Of a stretch of 64,000 bases of DNA, positions 45,410 through 53,985 are shown piece after piece. The notes under the pieces were generated by a model, which saw only the letters and a program-made list of their open reading frames with translations, was not told where the DNA came from and did not search any database. This DNA is from Cystobacter ferrugineus. GTDB taxonomy: Bacteria; Myxococcota; Myxococcia; Myxococcales; Myxococcaceae. Position numbers and translations under genes: made by a program. Each line of letters opens with the position of its first letter. Positions within the stretch are counted from its first letter, which is position 1. The stretch lies in the NCBI RefSeq assembly GCF_001887355.1, contig NZ_MPIN01000017.1, positions 147,276 to 211,275 of the forward strand, read 5' to 3'.

Positions 45410-45910
45410 GTGCCGTCCCTGGTGCTCATCCGTCCCGCGCGGGCCGAGGACGCCCCGGCCCTCGGCCGCATGGGCGGCCGGCTCGTGCGGATGCACCACG
45501 CCCTGGACACCCGGCGCTTCATGAGGCCGGAAGAGGACGTGGAGTCCGGTTACCAGTGGTGGCTGAGCCGGGAGCTCGCGCGCCCGCGCGCCGTGGTGCT
45601 CGTGGCCGAGCGGGACGGCGCGCTCTTGGGCTATGCCTATGGCACCGCCGAGTCGCGGGATTGGAACGCCCTGCGGGACGCGCATGGCGAGCTGCACGAC
45701 CTGTGGGTGGAGGAAGCCGCGCGGGGCGCCGGGGTGGGGGCGCGGCTGGCCGAGGAGCTGGTGCGGCGGCTGCGCGCCCTGGGCGTGCCGCGGGTGATGC
45801 TGATGGCCGCGGGGGGCAACGAGTCCGCGCGGCGGCTCTTCACCCGGCTCGGCTGGCGCCCCACCATGGTGGAGATGACGCGCGAGGTGGAGCCGCCGGA
45901 CGGGGCCTGA
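45410..45910 (+). CDS. GNAT-family N-acetyltransferase
   Basis: 166 residues from a GTG start 4 bases after the kinase stop. It opens with SLVLIRPARAEDAPALGRM, and the acetyl-CoA loop lies in LHDLWVEEAARGAGVGARLAEEL. The closing AGGNESARRLFTRLGWRPTMVEMTRE is typical of GNAT enzymes that acetylate small amines or protein N-termini. Translational proximity to the kinase pair suggests co-transcription, but no functional link is evident. Confidence 0.87.
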   Translation: MPSLVLIRPARAEDAPALGRMGGRLVRMHHALDTRRFMRPEEDVESGYQWWLSRELARPRAVVLVAERDGALLGYAYGTAESRDWNALRDAHGELHDLWVEEAARGAGVGARLAEELVRRLRALGVPRVMLMAAGGNESARRLFTRLGWRPTMVEMTREVEPPDGA

Positions 45911-46001
45911 GCCCGGCGCCACCTGCCGGGAAGTGGATGCTTCGCGGCGGGGGCTGGTGGGTGGAGGACAGGCTGCCCCGCGGTCGTAGAAGGACACGTG
46001 G

Positions 46002-46889
46002 ATGCGATGCGTACCGTCGTTCTCCTCCGGGTCCTTCCAGGCCCGGCCGGAGGTCGCCGTGCCCGCGTTTCCGCCCCACTCGAGTGTCCTGACGTGCCTC
46101 GCCACCCCGGCGGAAGGCCGCCTCCTGGAGCCTGGCGAGTTGTCCGCCGTGGAGGATGGGAGCGCGTACTTTCCCCAGTCGGTGGCGTCGGGAGAGCCCG
46201 GCGCGGATGGCGTGGTGTTGTGGACGCGCGCGGTGGATCCCTCGCATCCGGGCACCCCGCTCGTGCTCACCCTCCAGGTGGCCCGGGACGAGCACTTCGC
46301 GCACCGGGTGCTGGAGGTGCCGGGGCTGTGCACCACGCCCGCGCGCGACCACACCCTCAAGGTGCGGGTGACGAACCTGGCGCCGAGCACGCGCTACCAC
46401 TACCGCTTCATCCTGGAGAGGGACGGCCGGTACCTGGGCTCTCCCCAGGGCCGCACCCGCACGGGACCGGCCCTCGCCTCGAACGGACCCTTGCACTTCG
46501 TGGTGGTCAGCTATCGGGATCTGCTGGGCCACGGCGACGACACCTGCCGGCGCCTGCTGCGGCACGAGGAGGATCTCGACTTCATCCTCCTGCTGGGAGA
46601 CTCGCTCCACGAGGACGGCTCCTTCTCCGGCCTGACGGCGCGGGCCCGCCGGGAGTCGTGCCGTGCCTGGCGCACCCACCCCGTGATGCGGCAGGTGCAC
46701 GCGCACTACCCCTTCCTCGTGCTCTGGGAGGGGCTCGTGCCGGGCTCCGGGTGGGAAGGCAGTACGCGGCGCATCCTGTGTGACTACCTGCCCATCCGCC
46801 CGTCCTGGGAGGTGTTCGCCGGACGGCTGCACCCGGTGGCGCGTCCTTCCCGCCGCGAACGTCCCTGGCTCTTGCCGGTTGCGGCCTGA
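46002..46889 (+). CDS. Truncated, degenerate PhoD-like phosphatase
   Basis: 295 residues, against about 500-700 for PhoD-type alkaline phosphatases. The N-terminal Fn3-like domain is clear (FPQSVASGEPGADGVVLWTR; NLAPSTRYHYRFILERDGRY). The metallophosphatase domain starts (FVVVSYRDLLG, DLDFILLLGDSLHED, MRQVHAHYPFLVLWEGLV), but the expected DDHE block reads WEGLV and the rest of the metal-binding residues are absent. The frame then ends in basic low-complexity sequence. It is therefore probably inactive or a pseudogene in decay, though the frame is open. It may also bind phosphate without catalysis. Confidence 0.65.
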   Translation: MRCVPSFSSGSFQARPEVAVPAFPPHSSVLTCLATPAEGRLLEPGELSAVEDGSAYFPQSVASGEPGADGVVLWTRAVDPSHPGTPLVLTLQVARDEHFAHRVLEVPGLCTTPARDHTLKVRVTNLAPSTRYHYRFILERDGRYLGSPQGRTRTGPALASNGPLHFVVVSYRDLLGHGDDTCRRLLRHEEDLDFILLLGDSLHEDGSFSGLTARARRESCRAWRTHPVMRQVHAHYPFLVLWEGLVPGSGWEGSTRRILCDYLPIRPSWEVFAGRLHPVARPSRRERPWLLPVAA

Positions 46890-46908
46890 GCCGGGTGGCG
46901 AGCCGCGC

Positions 46909-48135
46909 TCAGGCGACCCGGCGGGTGGAGCCCGTCGAGGTCCTCCGCCCTGGTGGAGGGGGGGGCATCCGGCCCACCGGCTTGAGGTTCCAGCGCTCCT
47001 GCAGTTGCTGCGGAATGTGGAAGTGGGTGCGCTGGCCCCGCGCTTCCGCCCGCAGCATCGCCTCGACGATGTCCTTGCTGAGCAGCCGCAGCAGCCGGGC
47101 CGGCAGGAAGGTGTGATCGCCCACCCAGTCGGTCAGACCCTCCGTGAGCCCCTCCATGGAGGTAATGGCCTGGGCGATGCTGGCCGTCCAGTCGGGCCGG
47201 GGCACGTGCAGCATGTCCGCCACGTTGAGGCCCCCCCATTGGTCTTGATCCAGGAAGAAGTGGATCATGCTCGCGGGCAGTCCCTCGAGGAAGTCGGGCA
47301 CCAGGTCCTTCATGCCCTCGATGAGGGCGGCCGTCATGGCGATGCCCTCGGGGGAGGGTTGGATCTGCCGCTCGCGCACGAGCAGGGTGAGCTGGCGCGC
47401 CTGCTCCACGTCCTCGGGCAACAGCCGCTCGTCCACCCCGAGGATGCGCCCCACGGCGCTCCAGGCGTAGATCCACGCCTCCTGCTGGGCGGGGTCCAGC
47501 TCGATGCGCAGCGCCCGCATGCCCTCGAGCACCACATAGGCGAACGTCATCAACGTGCCCGCCAGATCCTCCTGGTTGATGGGCTCGCCCAGCTCCTGGG
47601 TGTTCCAGGGATTGCGCCGGTCATGGCGGATCATGTGGCGGATGGCCGCGTGCACCAGCCGCACCTTCTGCGTGGTGCGCACGCCCCGGCCGTTGGGCTC
47701 CAGACCTCCCTGGCTCATCACATCCACCACCATCTGCGCGGTCTCGAAGACGCGGCGCACGGGACGGTGGCGCAGCGAGCCCGTGCGGTGGAGCACCTGC
47801 ACGCCGCGCCGCGCCGCGTACGCCGCCGGCAGGGAGTAGAAGCCGAGGATCATCATCACCTCGGGGCCATAACGCTCGAAGACTTCCTGGCCGAGCAGCA
47901 GCTTGCGGGCGTCCAGCCGCGGCACGCACGCCTTCGTGCGCAGCAGGTATTCCATCACATACACAGGCAACTGGTTCGAGGGCAGATCGACATTGCTCAC
48001 CAGTGTGCTCATCAAGTGATTGACCGCGCCGACCTTTCCATCCGCGAACAGCGTCTCGATGACTCCATCGGCGAGCGGATCCATCCTCGTCCGCATGGCG
48101 TCCATGAAGTCGTGAGTCCAGAGGCTCGACGGCAT
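46909..48135 (-). CDS. MpaB-like oxygenase (DUF2236 family)
   Basis: 408 residues from the ATG preceded by gaggag. Conserved blocks of the ER-bound oxygenase MpaB / latex-clearing-like group are visible: FERYGPEVMMILGFYSLPAAYAARRG, LVHAAIRHMIRHD (His ligands), NQEDLAGTLMTFAYVVLEGM and EAWIYAWSAVGRILGV. These heme or metal proteins oxidise hydrophobic substrates such as polyisoprene or prenyl side chains. No signal peptide is seen here. It converges on the PhoD-like gene and ends in a Pro/Ser/Thr-rich tail. Confidence 0.8.
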   Translation of the reverse strand: MPSSLWTHDFMDAMRTRMDPLADGVIETLFADGKVGAVNHLMSTLVSNVDLPSNQLPVYVMEYLLRTKACVPRLDARKLLLGQEVFERYGPEVMMILGFYSLPAAYAARRGVQVLHRTGSLRHRPVRRVFETAQMVVDVMSQGGLEPNGRGVRTTQKVRLVHAAIRHMIRHDRRNPWNTQELGEPINQEDLAGTLMTFAYVVLEGMRALRIELDPAQQEAWIYAWSAVGRILGVDERLLPEDVEQARQLTLLVRERQIQPSPEGIAMTAALIEGMKDLVPDFLEGLPASMIHFFLDQDQWGGLNVADMLHVPRPDWTASIAQAITSMEGLTEGLTDWVGDHTFLPARLLRLLSKDIVEAMLRAEARGQRTHFHIPQQLQERWNLKPVGRMPPPPPGRRTSTGSTRRVA

Positions 48136-48509
48136 GTATGTCACTCCTCGCGGGCGCGCTGCTGAACCGCTCCCCCCCGCGGCAGGACAGCTTAACGCAG
48201 GTGCCGCCGCCGTGCCGTGAGGCCGTGCCCGCGCACAAGAGATTCCGCGTGGCCGCCGCGGGAAGTGTCGCGGGGTGTCTCCTCCGTCGAGGGTTTGTAT
48301 CAACCCGTGAGCACCCAGAACCCCGGGAGGCCCGCCGCGCGGCCCCTCCAGGCGCGCGTCGCTTCCGGGTGCGTTCCCACGATTCCTAACAAACCCGGGC
48401 CAGGGCGCTCTGCGCGACGTGAATCCTCTCTACATGACAAGGGAGAGCGGGCTCGGCATGCCTTCATCCTCGAATGGATTTATCAAGGGTTCAGCGTGCC
48501 CGTACCCCC
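48136..48509. other. 374-base intergenic region
   Basis: No gene is apparent. It separates the MpaB-like gene (start at 48135, minus) from the end of the secreted unknown gene (48510, minus). A TTGATA hexamer on the minus strand (within 48297-48304) resembles a -35 element, but I found no good -10 at 16-18 bases. Otherwise nothing supportable. Confidence 0.4.
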
Positions 48510-49280
48510 TCACTGCGAGGAGGACACGAGCGCCGTCGTCCCACTGGGCAGGACGAGCTGGGAGTAGCGCGCGGTGATGCGCAGGCGCTTCTTGTAGAAG
48601 AGGAAGCCTCCCTCGGCCTCCACGTGCAGCGTGTCGAGCACCTGGCCCACGCCCGGCTGCGGGCGGAACTCCATGCGCACGTCCACGCGCTCGGCCATGT
48701 CCGGGAGGATGGACGGGCTGTAGTCCAGCCGCAGGAGCTGGCCGGTGCTCGGGTTCACGAGCGCCTCGCCCTTGTGCACCCAGGGCGCCTTGTCGTTGCG
48801 AGGCTCGAAGCGCAGGCGCACCCGCTGGGGATCCTTCGGATCCGGCCCCGCGAGCGAGAAGCGGTGCAGGGCCAGGGACGTGGAGGCGAAGGGCAGGTTC
48901 ACCGAGCTGAACTCCGCGCGCCCCTGCCCCTTGCGCTGGCGCTCCTCCAGGTCCTTGCGCAGCGCGGCGGTGGCGTCCTCGCCGTCCTTGCGCGCCTGGA
49001 GGATCTCCCGATGCTGCTGGCCATCCTTCAACCGGAAGCGGTCCACCCGCTCCTGGACGTGCTTCACCTGGCCCTCCCCGTCCAACTCCTCCACGCGCAG
49101 GGTGACCACCACCTGCTCCACCTTGCCGGCGAGCAGCTCCTCCATCCCCCACGTGGTCTCCCCCAGGCGCCGCGCCAGGGCCTCGGCGTCCCTGGACACC
49201 AGGGGACCCTCCATCGCCCTCACGGGCGCGGGGGCCAGCAGCAGAGTCACCACAGTCACCAGGGTGGAGAGACGAATCAT
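48510..49280 (-). CDS. Secreted hypothetical protein
   Basis: 256 residues with a signal peptide (LSTLVTVVTLLLAPAPVRA, cleavage after ARA likely). The mature part has a charged coiled-coil-prone middle (HREILQARKDGEDATAALRK) and strand-rich ends (KVEQVVVTLRVEELDGEGQV; RVDVRMEFRPQPGVG; LHVEAEGGFLFYKKRLRI). That is compatible with an outer-membrane lipoprotein-sorting or beta-jellyroll fold. I do not recognise the family. No operon partner; a terminator-type hairpin lies 240 bases upstream, belonging to the pilin gene. Confidence 0.6.
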   Translation of the reverse strand: MIRLSTLVTVVTLLLAPAPVRAMEGPLVSRDAEALARRLGETTWGMEELLAGKVEQVVVTLRVEELDGEGQVKHVQERVDRFRLKDGQQHREILQARKDGEDATAALRKDLEERQRKGQGRAEFSSVNLPFASTSLALHRFSLAGPDPKDPQRVRLRFEPRNDKAPWVHKGEALVNPSTGQLLRLDYSPSILPDMAERVDVRMEFRPQPGVGQVLDTLHVEAEGGFLFYKKRLRITARYSQLVLPSGTTALVSSSQ

Positions 49281-49516
49281 GGAGCGGTCCTGGATGGGGA
49301 GGCCCGTACCGGGCGGCGCGGTGGATCAGAATGCACCATGCGGCGGTGGCGTGGAAGTGCGTAATCCAGGGAAGCCGCCCGTCTCCTCGCGATACGAACG
49401 ACTTGGGCGCACAAGGGCACACCTGGTGCGGAAAATGCTGATTTCACGACGCTTTTCGCGCGAGGTGCTTGCCTCCCGGTGGTGGCGGGAGCGTGGCGGC
49501 GAGGCCTCGAAACAGA

Positions 49517-49547
49517 AAGGACATCTGGAGGGGGTCCAGATGTCCTT
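49517..49547 (-). terminator. Intrinsic terminator after the prepilin gene
   Basis: A perfect 13-bp inverted repeat (AAGGACATCTGGA at 49517-49529 and TCCAGATGTCCTT at 49535-49547) with a 5-base G/C loop. Read on the minus strand it is followed by ttctgttt, a T-rich tail. It lies 50 bases past the prepilin stop codon. Confidence 0.8.
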
Positions 49548-49597
49548 GGCACCGTGAGAACGGGCCGACCTGGGTCGGACCCGGGCTCGGACGGGCA

Positions 49598-50236
49598 TCA
49601 GTCGTCGCAGACTTCGTCGTTGTAGGAGAGGTACGGCTCGCCGGCAACGCTCGCGGTCTCATTGTTGCCGCAGAGCATGGCGAGCCGGCTGGTGTCCTTG
49701 GTCGAGATCCACCAGGTGTCGGTGCCCGGGGACTCGTCGTCGATGTTGCCAGCGGCCAGACCGGAGATGTTGCAGTTGGTACCTGTGCAGCGGTTGAGGC
49801 CGGGCATGCCCGGGTCCGCGCCCGCGCCCACGTAACTGATGGCGAGCGGCGTGACGGGAGTGGGCATCAGGTCGCCCGGGAACTCCGCCCCGTCGACGGT
49901 GACGCAGTTGGCGTTCGGGGGATCGATGACGCCCGACGCCTGGCGGGTGATGCAGGTCTTGAAGAACGAGAAGTAGTAGGCGTAGCGGTTGCCCCGCTCG
50001 GGCAGGAAGCCCACCGTGTGCACCTGCTCCGAGTAGCTGCCGTACTCCTCGTGGTAGGCGCGCTGTGCGGAGAACCAGGCCTTCAGGTTGGCCTTGGCCT
50101 CGGCCTGCTTGGAGAGGGTCTGGCGCTTGAGGAAGTTCGGGATGGCGATGACGGCGAGGAGGCTGAGCATGGCCACCACGAGCATGAACTCGATGAGCGT
50201 GAAGCCTTGGTGCTTGCGAAGGGGGGGACGATGCAT
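49598..50236 (-). CDS. Type IV prepilin-like protein
   Basis: 212 residues from the ATG preceded by aaggaa. A short basic leader ends in Gly11, followed by FTLIEFMLVVAMLSLLAVIA: the prepilin peptidase site with Glu at +5 and the hydrophobic N-helix. IPNFLKRQ then fits major pilins. The globular part has six Cys, clustered in the last two thirds (KTCITRQ, NANCVTV, NRCTGTNCNI, MLCGNN, DEVCDD). It carries no assembly genes beside it, so it must use a machine encoded elsewhere. It may be a minor pilin, a type II secretion pseudopilin or a DNA-uptake pilin. Confidence 0.87.
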   Translation of the reverse strand: MHRPPLRKHQGFTLIEFMLVVAMLSLLAVIAIPNFLKRQTLSKQAEAKANLKAWFSAQRAYHEEYGSYSEQVHTVGFLPERGNRYAYYFSFFKTCITRQASGVIDPPNANCVTVDGAEFPGDLMPTPVTPLAISYVGAGADPGMPGLNRCTGTNCNISGLAAGNIDDESPGTDTWWISTKDTSRLAMLCGNNETASVAGEPYLSYNDEVCDD

Positions 50237-50608
50237 GGGGTTCCTTTCCGGGAATGACAGAGGAGTGACGGCGGCCATTGACCGCGTCGAGCCAAGGGGG
50301 TTGGACTTCGCACTGCGGGTCGGTCGCTCAGCACGGGCCATGCCAGGGCGGACGGACGGCCAAGCCCTCGGAAGGAGGGGCCATCCTCGCTGGGTTGGGG
50401 GCGGGGAGTGACACTTTTTGGCGGACGATGACGAACCGGGTCACTCCGCCCGGCCTCCCAGCCGTGCCGCCGCCGCTTGCCCACACCCGGTGAGCATCCG
50501 CGGGCCCGTCAGCGGCACCGCGAGGAGGGGGGGACGGGTTCCCGCCCGCGGGGTGAGGAGGCCTGAGGTAAGAAGGGGGCCTTCCCCCTGCCTCGTGCGT
50601 GAACATCC
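50237..50608. other. 372-base divergent region pilin / MFS transporter
   Basis: No gene is seen. The minus-strand half holds the sigma-54-like element reported separately. The plus-strand half near 50500-50600 contains only G/C-rich sequence with no promoter I can support before the MFS start at 50609. Confidence 0.45.
50326..50340 (-). promoter_or_regulatory. Sigma-54-like element upstream of the prepilin
   Basis: Minus strand TGGCCCGTGCTGAGC has GG and GC exactly 10 bases apart, the obligatory spacing of -24/-12 promoters. It matches TGGC.CG but not the TT before the GC. Transcription would start about 80 bases before the prepilin ATG. The main pilin gene of M. xanthus is sigma-54-dependent, which makes the hit more plausible, but a single match by eye is weak. 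Confidence 0.25.
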
Positions 50609-51856
50609 ATGACCTCCGCTGCGGCCTCCCCTCCTGCTGATTCGAGCGCGCTCCGAATCCCTGGATACCGGACCTTCCTCATCACGTTCATGTTGGCGAT
50701 GATGGCCGACAACATCGAGCACGTGATCAGCTACTGGGTGGCGTTCCAGAAGTTCCACTCGGCGGCGCTGGGAGGCTTCGCGGTGGTGTCCCACTGGCTG
50801 CCCTTCCTGATGTTCTCGGTGCCGGTGGGCGCGCTCAACGACCGGTTCGATTCCCGGCGCCTCATCCAGGGCGGGATGGCGCTCTTCATCATCGCCTCCG
50901 TGGGATGGGGATACTTCTTCGTCACGGATTCCTTGCGCCTGTGGCACGCGATGGTCCTGCTCACGATTCACGGCTGCGCGGGGGTTCTCTGGAGCACCTC
51001 CAGCCAGATGTTGCTCTACGACATCGTGGGCGCGGGCTCCCTGCCCAGCGCGGTGCGCCTGAACGCGACGGCGCGTTATCTCGGGGTGCTGGTGGGCCCC
51101 GGAGTGGGCAGCCTCATCATGAAGACGCTCGGGCCGACCCAGGGCATCTTCGTCAACACGCTGTTCTATCTGCCCCTGCTGTTCTGGCTGGTGAGCGCCC
51201 CCTATGGCCGGCACTTTCGCGGGGTGACGGCGGGCCCCAAGCGGGCCGTCCGGGGCCTCGCCGACATCGTCCAGACCATCCGCGACGTGCGCGGGATGCC
51301 CATGGTCGCGGGCATGGTGCTGCTGGCGGGGGCGGCGTCCTTCTTCATCGGCAACAGCTACCAGGCGCAGATGCCGGGCTTCGCCCATGACCTGGGCCAT
51401 GGAGACCCCGGTACGGCCTATACGCTCCTGCTGGCGGCGGATGCGGCCGGAGCCCTGCTCGCGGGCGTCCTGCTCGAGACACGCGGCACCTGGCTGCCCA
51501 CGGAGGCGTCTTCCGCGATGAAGATTGCATTGCTCTGGGGCTGCTCGCTCTTCACGTTCGCGTTCATGCGCTCGTATCCGGCGGCGATCGCCGTGCTGTT
51601 CCTGGCCGGGTTCTTCGAGCTGTCCTTCAGCAGCATGACCCAGGCGCTCGTGCAACTGAATGCTCCGGACGCCATCCGAGGCCGCGTGTTGGGGCTCTTC
51701 AGCATGTCGGCCTCCGGCCTGCGGGCGTTCAGCGGCGTGACGGTGGGGCTGTTGGGGAGCGTGACCAACACGCACATATCGCTCGCGGTGTCGGCCCTGG
51801 CCTTCGTGGCGGTGGCGGGCCTGCTGTTCTTCCGCGCACGCCAGCAGGGCGCATAG
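50609..51856 (+). CDS. Major facilitator superfamily transporter
   Basis: 415 residues with about twelve membrane helices. The opening YRTFLITFMLAMMADNIEHV and the loop DRFDSRRLIQGGMA fit the MFS motif A region in the enterobactin-exporter-like (EntS/DUF-type) branch. It would export or import a small molecule. It converges on the TetR/P450 operon with a gap of 55 bases; if this operon makes a modified metabolite, the pump could be its exporter, but that is only suggested by position. Confidence 0.88.
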   Translation: MTSAAASPPADSSALRIPGYRTFLITFMLAMMADNIEHVISYWVAFQKFHSAALGGFAVVSHWLPFLMFSVPVGALNDRFDSRRLIQGGMALFIIASVGWGYFFVTDSLRLWHAMVLLTIHGCAGVLWSTSSQMLLYDIVGAGSLPSAVRLNATARYLGVLVGPGVGSLIMKTLGPTQGIFVNTLFYLPLLFWLVSAPYGRHFRGVTAGPKRAVRGLADIVQTIRDVRGMPMVAGMVLLAGAASFFIGNSYQAQMPGFAHDLGHGDPGTAYTLLLAADAAGALLAGVLLETRGTWLPTEASSAMKIALLWGCSLFTFAFMRSYPAAIAVLFLAGFFELSFSSMTQALVQLNAPDAIRGRVLGLFSMSASGLRAFSGVTVGLLGSVTNTHISLAVSALAFVAVAGLLFFRARQQGA

Positions 51857-51911
51857 GCGGGACCCGAGTCCCTCTGCTCTTCCTCACGGAGGGGGACACC
51901 CTGACGGGGGC

Positions 51912-52538
51912 TCAGGTGCGTGGGCCGCGTGGCTTGTTCGCCGGGGGAGGGCGACCCTCTGGCTTCGTGCGGATGCCGTCGAGCACCACGCCCAGCATGC
52001 GGGGGAAGAGTTGCTCCGCCGTCATCTCCAGCTCGGCCAGCACGTCGGGCCGCATGAGCTGGTCCACCAGGGTGAGCACCATGCGGATGACGAGCCGGGG
52101 CTCCACGTCCGAGCGCAGTGCACCCGCCTTCACCCCCGCGGCGACGAACGCACCGAAGCGGGCCTGTATCGACTGGCGCCGCAGCTCCAGCAGCTTCTGC
52201 CAGAGCGCGGGGGCGTCCCGCTGCAAGTCCCGGAGCACCGCGGCCCCGCGTGCGTAGTGGCCCGTCAGCGTCCGCGCGAAGGACTCCAGCCGCTCGCCGA
52301 AGTCGCGCCGCTCGTCCTCGAGGATGGCCCGCAGCTCCTCGCGGATGCGGGCGAAGATGGCCTCGATGGCCGCCTCGCCCAGCGCCTCCTTGCTGGAGAA
52401 GTGCCGGTAGAGCGTCTTCTTGCTCATCCGCAGCTCGGTGGCGATGTCATCCATCGTCACGCGCGAGTAGCCGTGGGCGAGGAAGCACTGCTCGGCCTTC
52501 TCCAGGATGCGCGCGCGCGCATCGTCCACTTCCGTCAT
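51912..52538 (-). CDS. TetR-family regulator in operon with cytochrome P450
   Basis: 208 residues. N-terminal HTH domain: FLAHGYSRVTMDDIATELRM then SKKTLYRHFSSKEAL. The helical ligand-binding C-terminal domain contains a basic end (KPEGRPPPANKPRGPRT). It is the second gene after the P450, overlapping it as ATGA, so it probably represses its own operon through the inverted repeat at 53898-53934. The C-terminal extension of about 20 Pro/Arg-rich residues is likely unstructured. Confidence 0.9.
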   Translation of the reverse strand: MTEVDDARARILEKAEQCFLAHGYSRVTMDDIATELRMSKKTLYRHFSSKEALGEAAIEAIFARIREELRAILEDERRDFGERLESFARTLTGHYARGAAVLRDLQRDAPALWQKLLELRRQSIQARFGAFVAAGVKAGALRSDVEPRLVIRMVLTLVDQLMRPDVLAELEMTAEQLFPRMLGVVLDGIRTKPEGRPPPANKPRGPRT

Positions 52539-53872
52539 GCGAGGGCTCCCTGCCGCGGCCCCTCATACACCAGCTCCACGCCTCTTCCGGGGCCGATGGT
52601 GATGTTGCGGCGTACCGGGCGCTCCGGCGTGCCGTTGGCGGGCGAGAAGCGGTACGCGGCCAGCAGCGAGCCGAGGACGATGCGCATCTCGTACTGCGCG
52701 AAGGCGGCTCCGATGCAGCGCCGTGCCCCGCCGCCAAAGGGCAGGTACTCGAAGGGCGAGTACTTGCGCTCCAGGAAGCGCTCGGGACGGAAGCTCTCGG
52801 GCTCGGGGTAGAGCACCGGGTCCACGTGCGCCAGGCAGATGGCGGCCATGACGCCCGTGCCGGGCGGCAGCACGTGCCCGCGCAGGGTGAAGGGGGCCAC
52901 GGTGCGGCGGCTCACCACGGGCACGACGGGGTGGATGCGCAGCGCCTCGTCACACACCGCGGTGAGGTAGGGCAGCTTCACGAGCGCCTCCGGATCGGGC
53001 CGCGGACCCAGCGGGGCGAGTTCCTCCAGCAGCCGCTGCATCGTCCCGGGGGCGCGGTGCAGGTGGTAGAGGGCCCAGGCCATGCCGATGGCCGTCGTCT
53101 CGTGGCCGGCGATGAGCAGGGTGCGCAGCTCGTCCTTCAGCTCCAGGTCGGCCATGGGCTGGCCCTCCTCGTCCCGCGCGGCGAGCAGCAGGCTGAGGAT
53201 GTCGGTGTGGCCCGCTTCGTGTCCGCGCCGGGTGGCGAGCTCCTCGGTCAGCAACTGGTCCAGCTCCGCCACGTGGCGCTGGAAGCGGGCCCAGGGGCCC
53301 ATGCCCCCGAAGGAGCGCCGCAGCGGCACCGCCATCATCAGCAGTGGGGTATAGGACTCCATGTAGCCCACCAGCACCTCGCGGTAGCGCCGCACGCGCT
53401 CCGGCTCCTCGATGCCGAACACGGCGCGGATGATGACCTCCAGGGAGATGGACTGGGTGAGCTCCTGGGCACGGACGGGGCCTCCCGGACGCAGCGTCTC
53501 CACCGAACGCAGGGTGATTTCCCGCATGAGCTGCCCATAGGTGCGCATGCGCTCGCCGTGGAAGGGGGGCATGAGCAGCTTGCGCTCGCGCTTGTGGCGC
53601 TGCCCGGCCATCAGCAGCAGCGAGTTGTCTCCCACCGCGGGGGCCAGGGGGAGCTGGCCCAGTGGCTCGAAGAGGGCCGGGTCCGCGCTGAAGATGTCGC
53701 GGATGCCCTCCGGGTCCCCGGTGATGACCACGTTGCCCACCGGCAGCGGCGCGGTGAACGGATCCCCGTAGCGCGCGCGGCAGTCGAGGAAGAAGCGGGT
53801 GGTGTCCCGGACGAAGCGGAACGTCTGCACCGGAGTGATGCGGGGTCCGGACAGCGGCTGCGGGGTGGTCAT
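52535..53872 (-). CDS. Cytochrome P450
   Basis: 445 residues. The I-helix oxygen-binding motif is AGHETTAIGMAWAL, the K-helix ExxR motif is in CDEALRIHPVVPVV, the PERF-like segment is RPERFLERKY and the heme-binding loop is FGGGARRCIGAAFAQYEM with the thiolate Cys. All essential elements are intact. It matches bacterial CYP families acting on fatty acids, terpenes or xenobiotics. No ferredoxin or reductase is encoded nearby, so it needs generic partners. The start has an excellent RBS (aggagg), and it is the first gene of the P450-tetR operon. Confidence 0.92.
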   Translation of the reverse strand: MTTPQPLSGPRITPVQTFRFVRDTTRFFLDCRARYGDPFTAPLPVGNVVITGDPEGIRDIFSADPALFEPLGQLPLAPAVGDNSLLLMAGQRHKRERKLLMPPFHGERMRTYGQLMREITLRSVETLRPGGPVRAQELTQSISLEVIIRAVFGIEEPERVRRYREVLVGYMESYTPLLMMAVPLRRSFGGMGPWARFQRHVAELDQLLTEELATRRGHEAGHTDILSLLLAARDEEGQPMADLELKDELRTLLIAGHETTAIGMAWALYHLHRAPGTMQRLLEELAPLGPRPDPEALVKLPYLTAVCDEALRIHPVVPVVSRRTVAPFTLRGHVLPPGTGVMAAICLAHVDPVLYPEPESFRPERFLERKYSPFEYLPFGGGARRCIGAAFAQYEMRIVLGSLLAAYRFSPANGTPERPVRRNITIGPGRGVELVYEGPRQGALA

Positions 53873-53897
53873 GACGCGTCCTCCTGGGAACGGCGTT

Positions 53898-53939
53898 GGA
53901 AACTCAGGAAACTATAAGAGTGTTACGAGTTTCCAGCAA
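53898..53939 (-). promoter_or_regulatory. Promoter and operator of the P450-tetR operon
   Basis: On the minus strand TTGCTG (complement of 53934-53939) and TATAGT (complement of 53911-53916) are 17 bases apart, a good vegetative promoter. It is overlapped by GGAAACTC (53898-53905) and its exact reverse complement GAGTTTCC (53927-53934), plus an internal GGAAACT copy starting at 53907. Transcription would start about 30 bases before the P450 ATG. A TetR dimer bound here would cover the -10 element. Confidence 0.6.
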
Positions 53940-53985
53940 CCCCAGCTCTGGGAGGGCAAACACCTCTGGGCGCTGGCGGACTTCT

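Noticed and set aside
50609..53872. Antibiotic biosynthetic gene cluster around the P450
   Set aside because: No PKS, NRPS, terpene synthase or tailoring partners are present in the flanks; P450, TetR and MFS alone do not support it.
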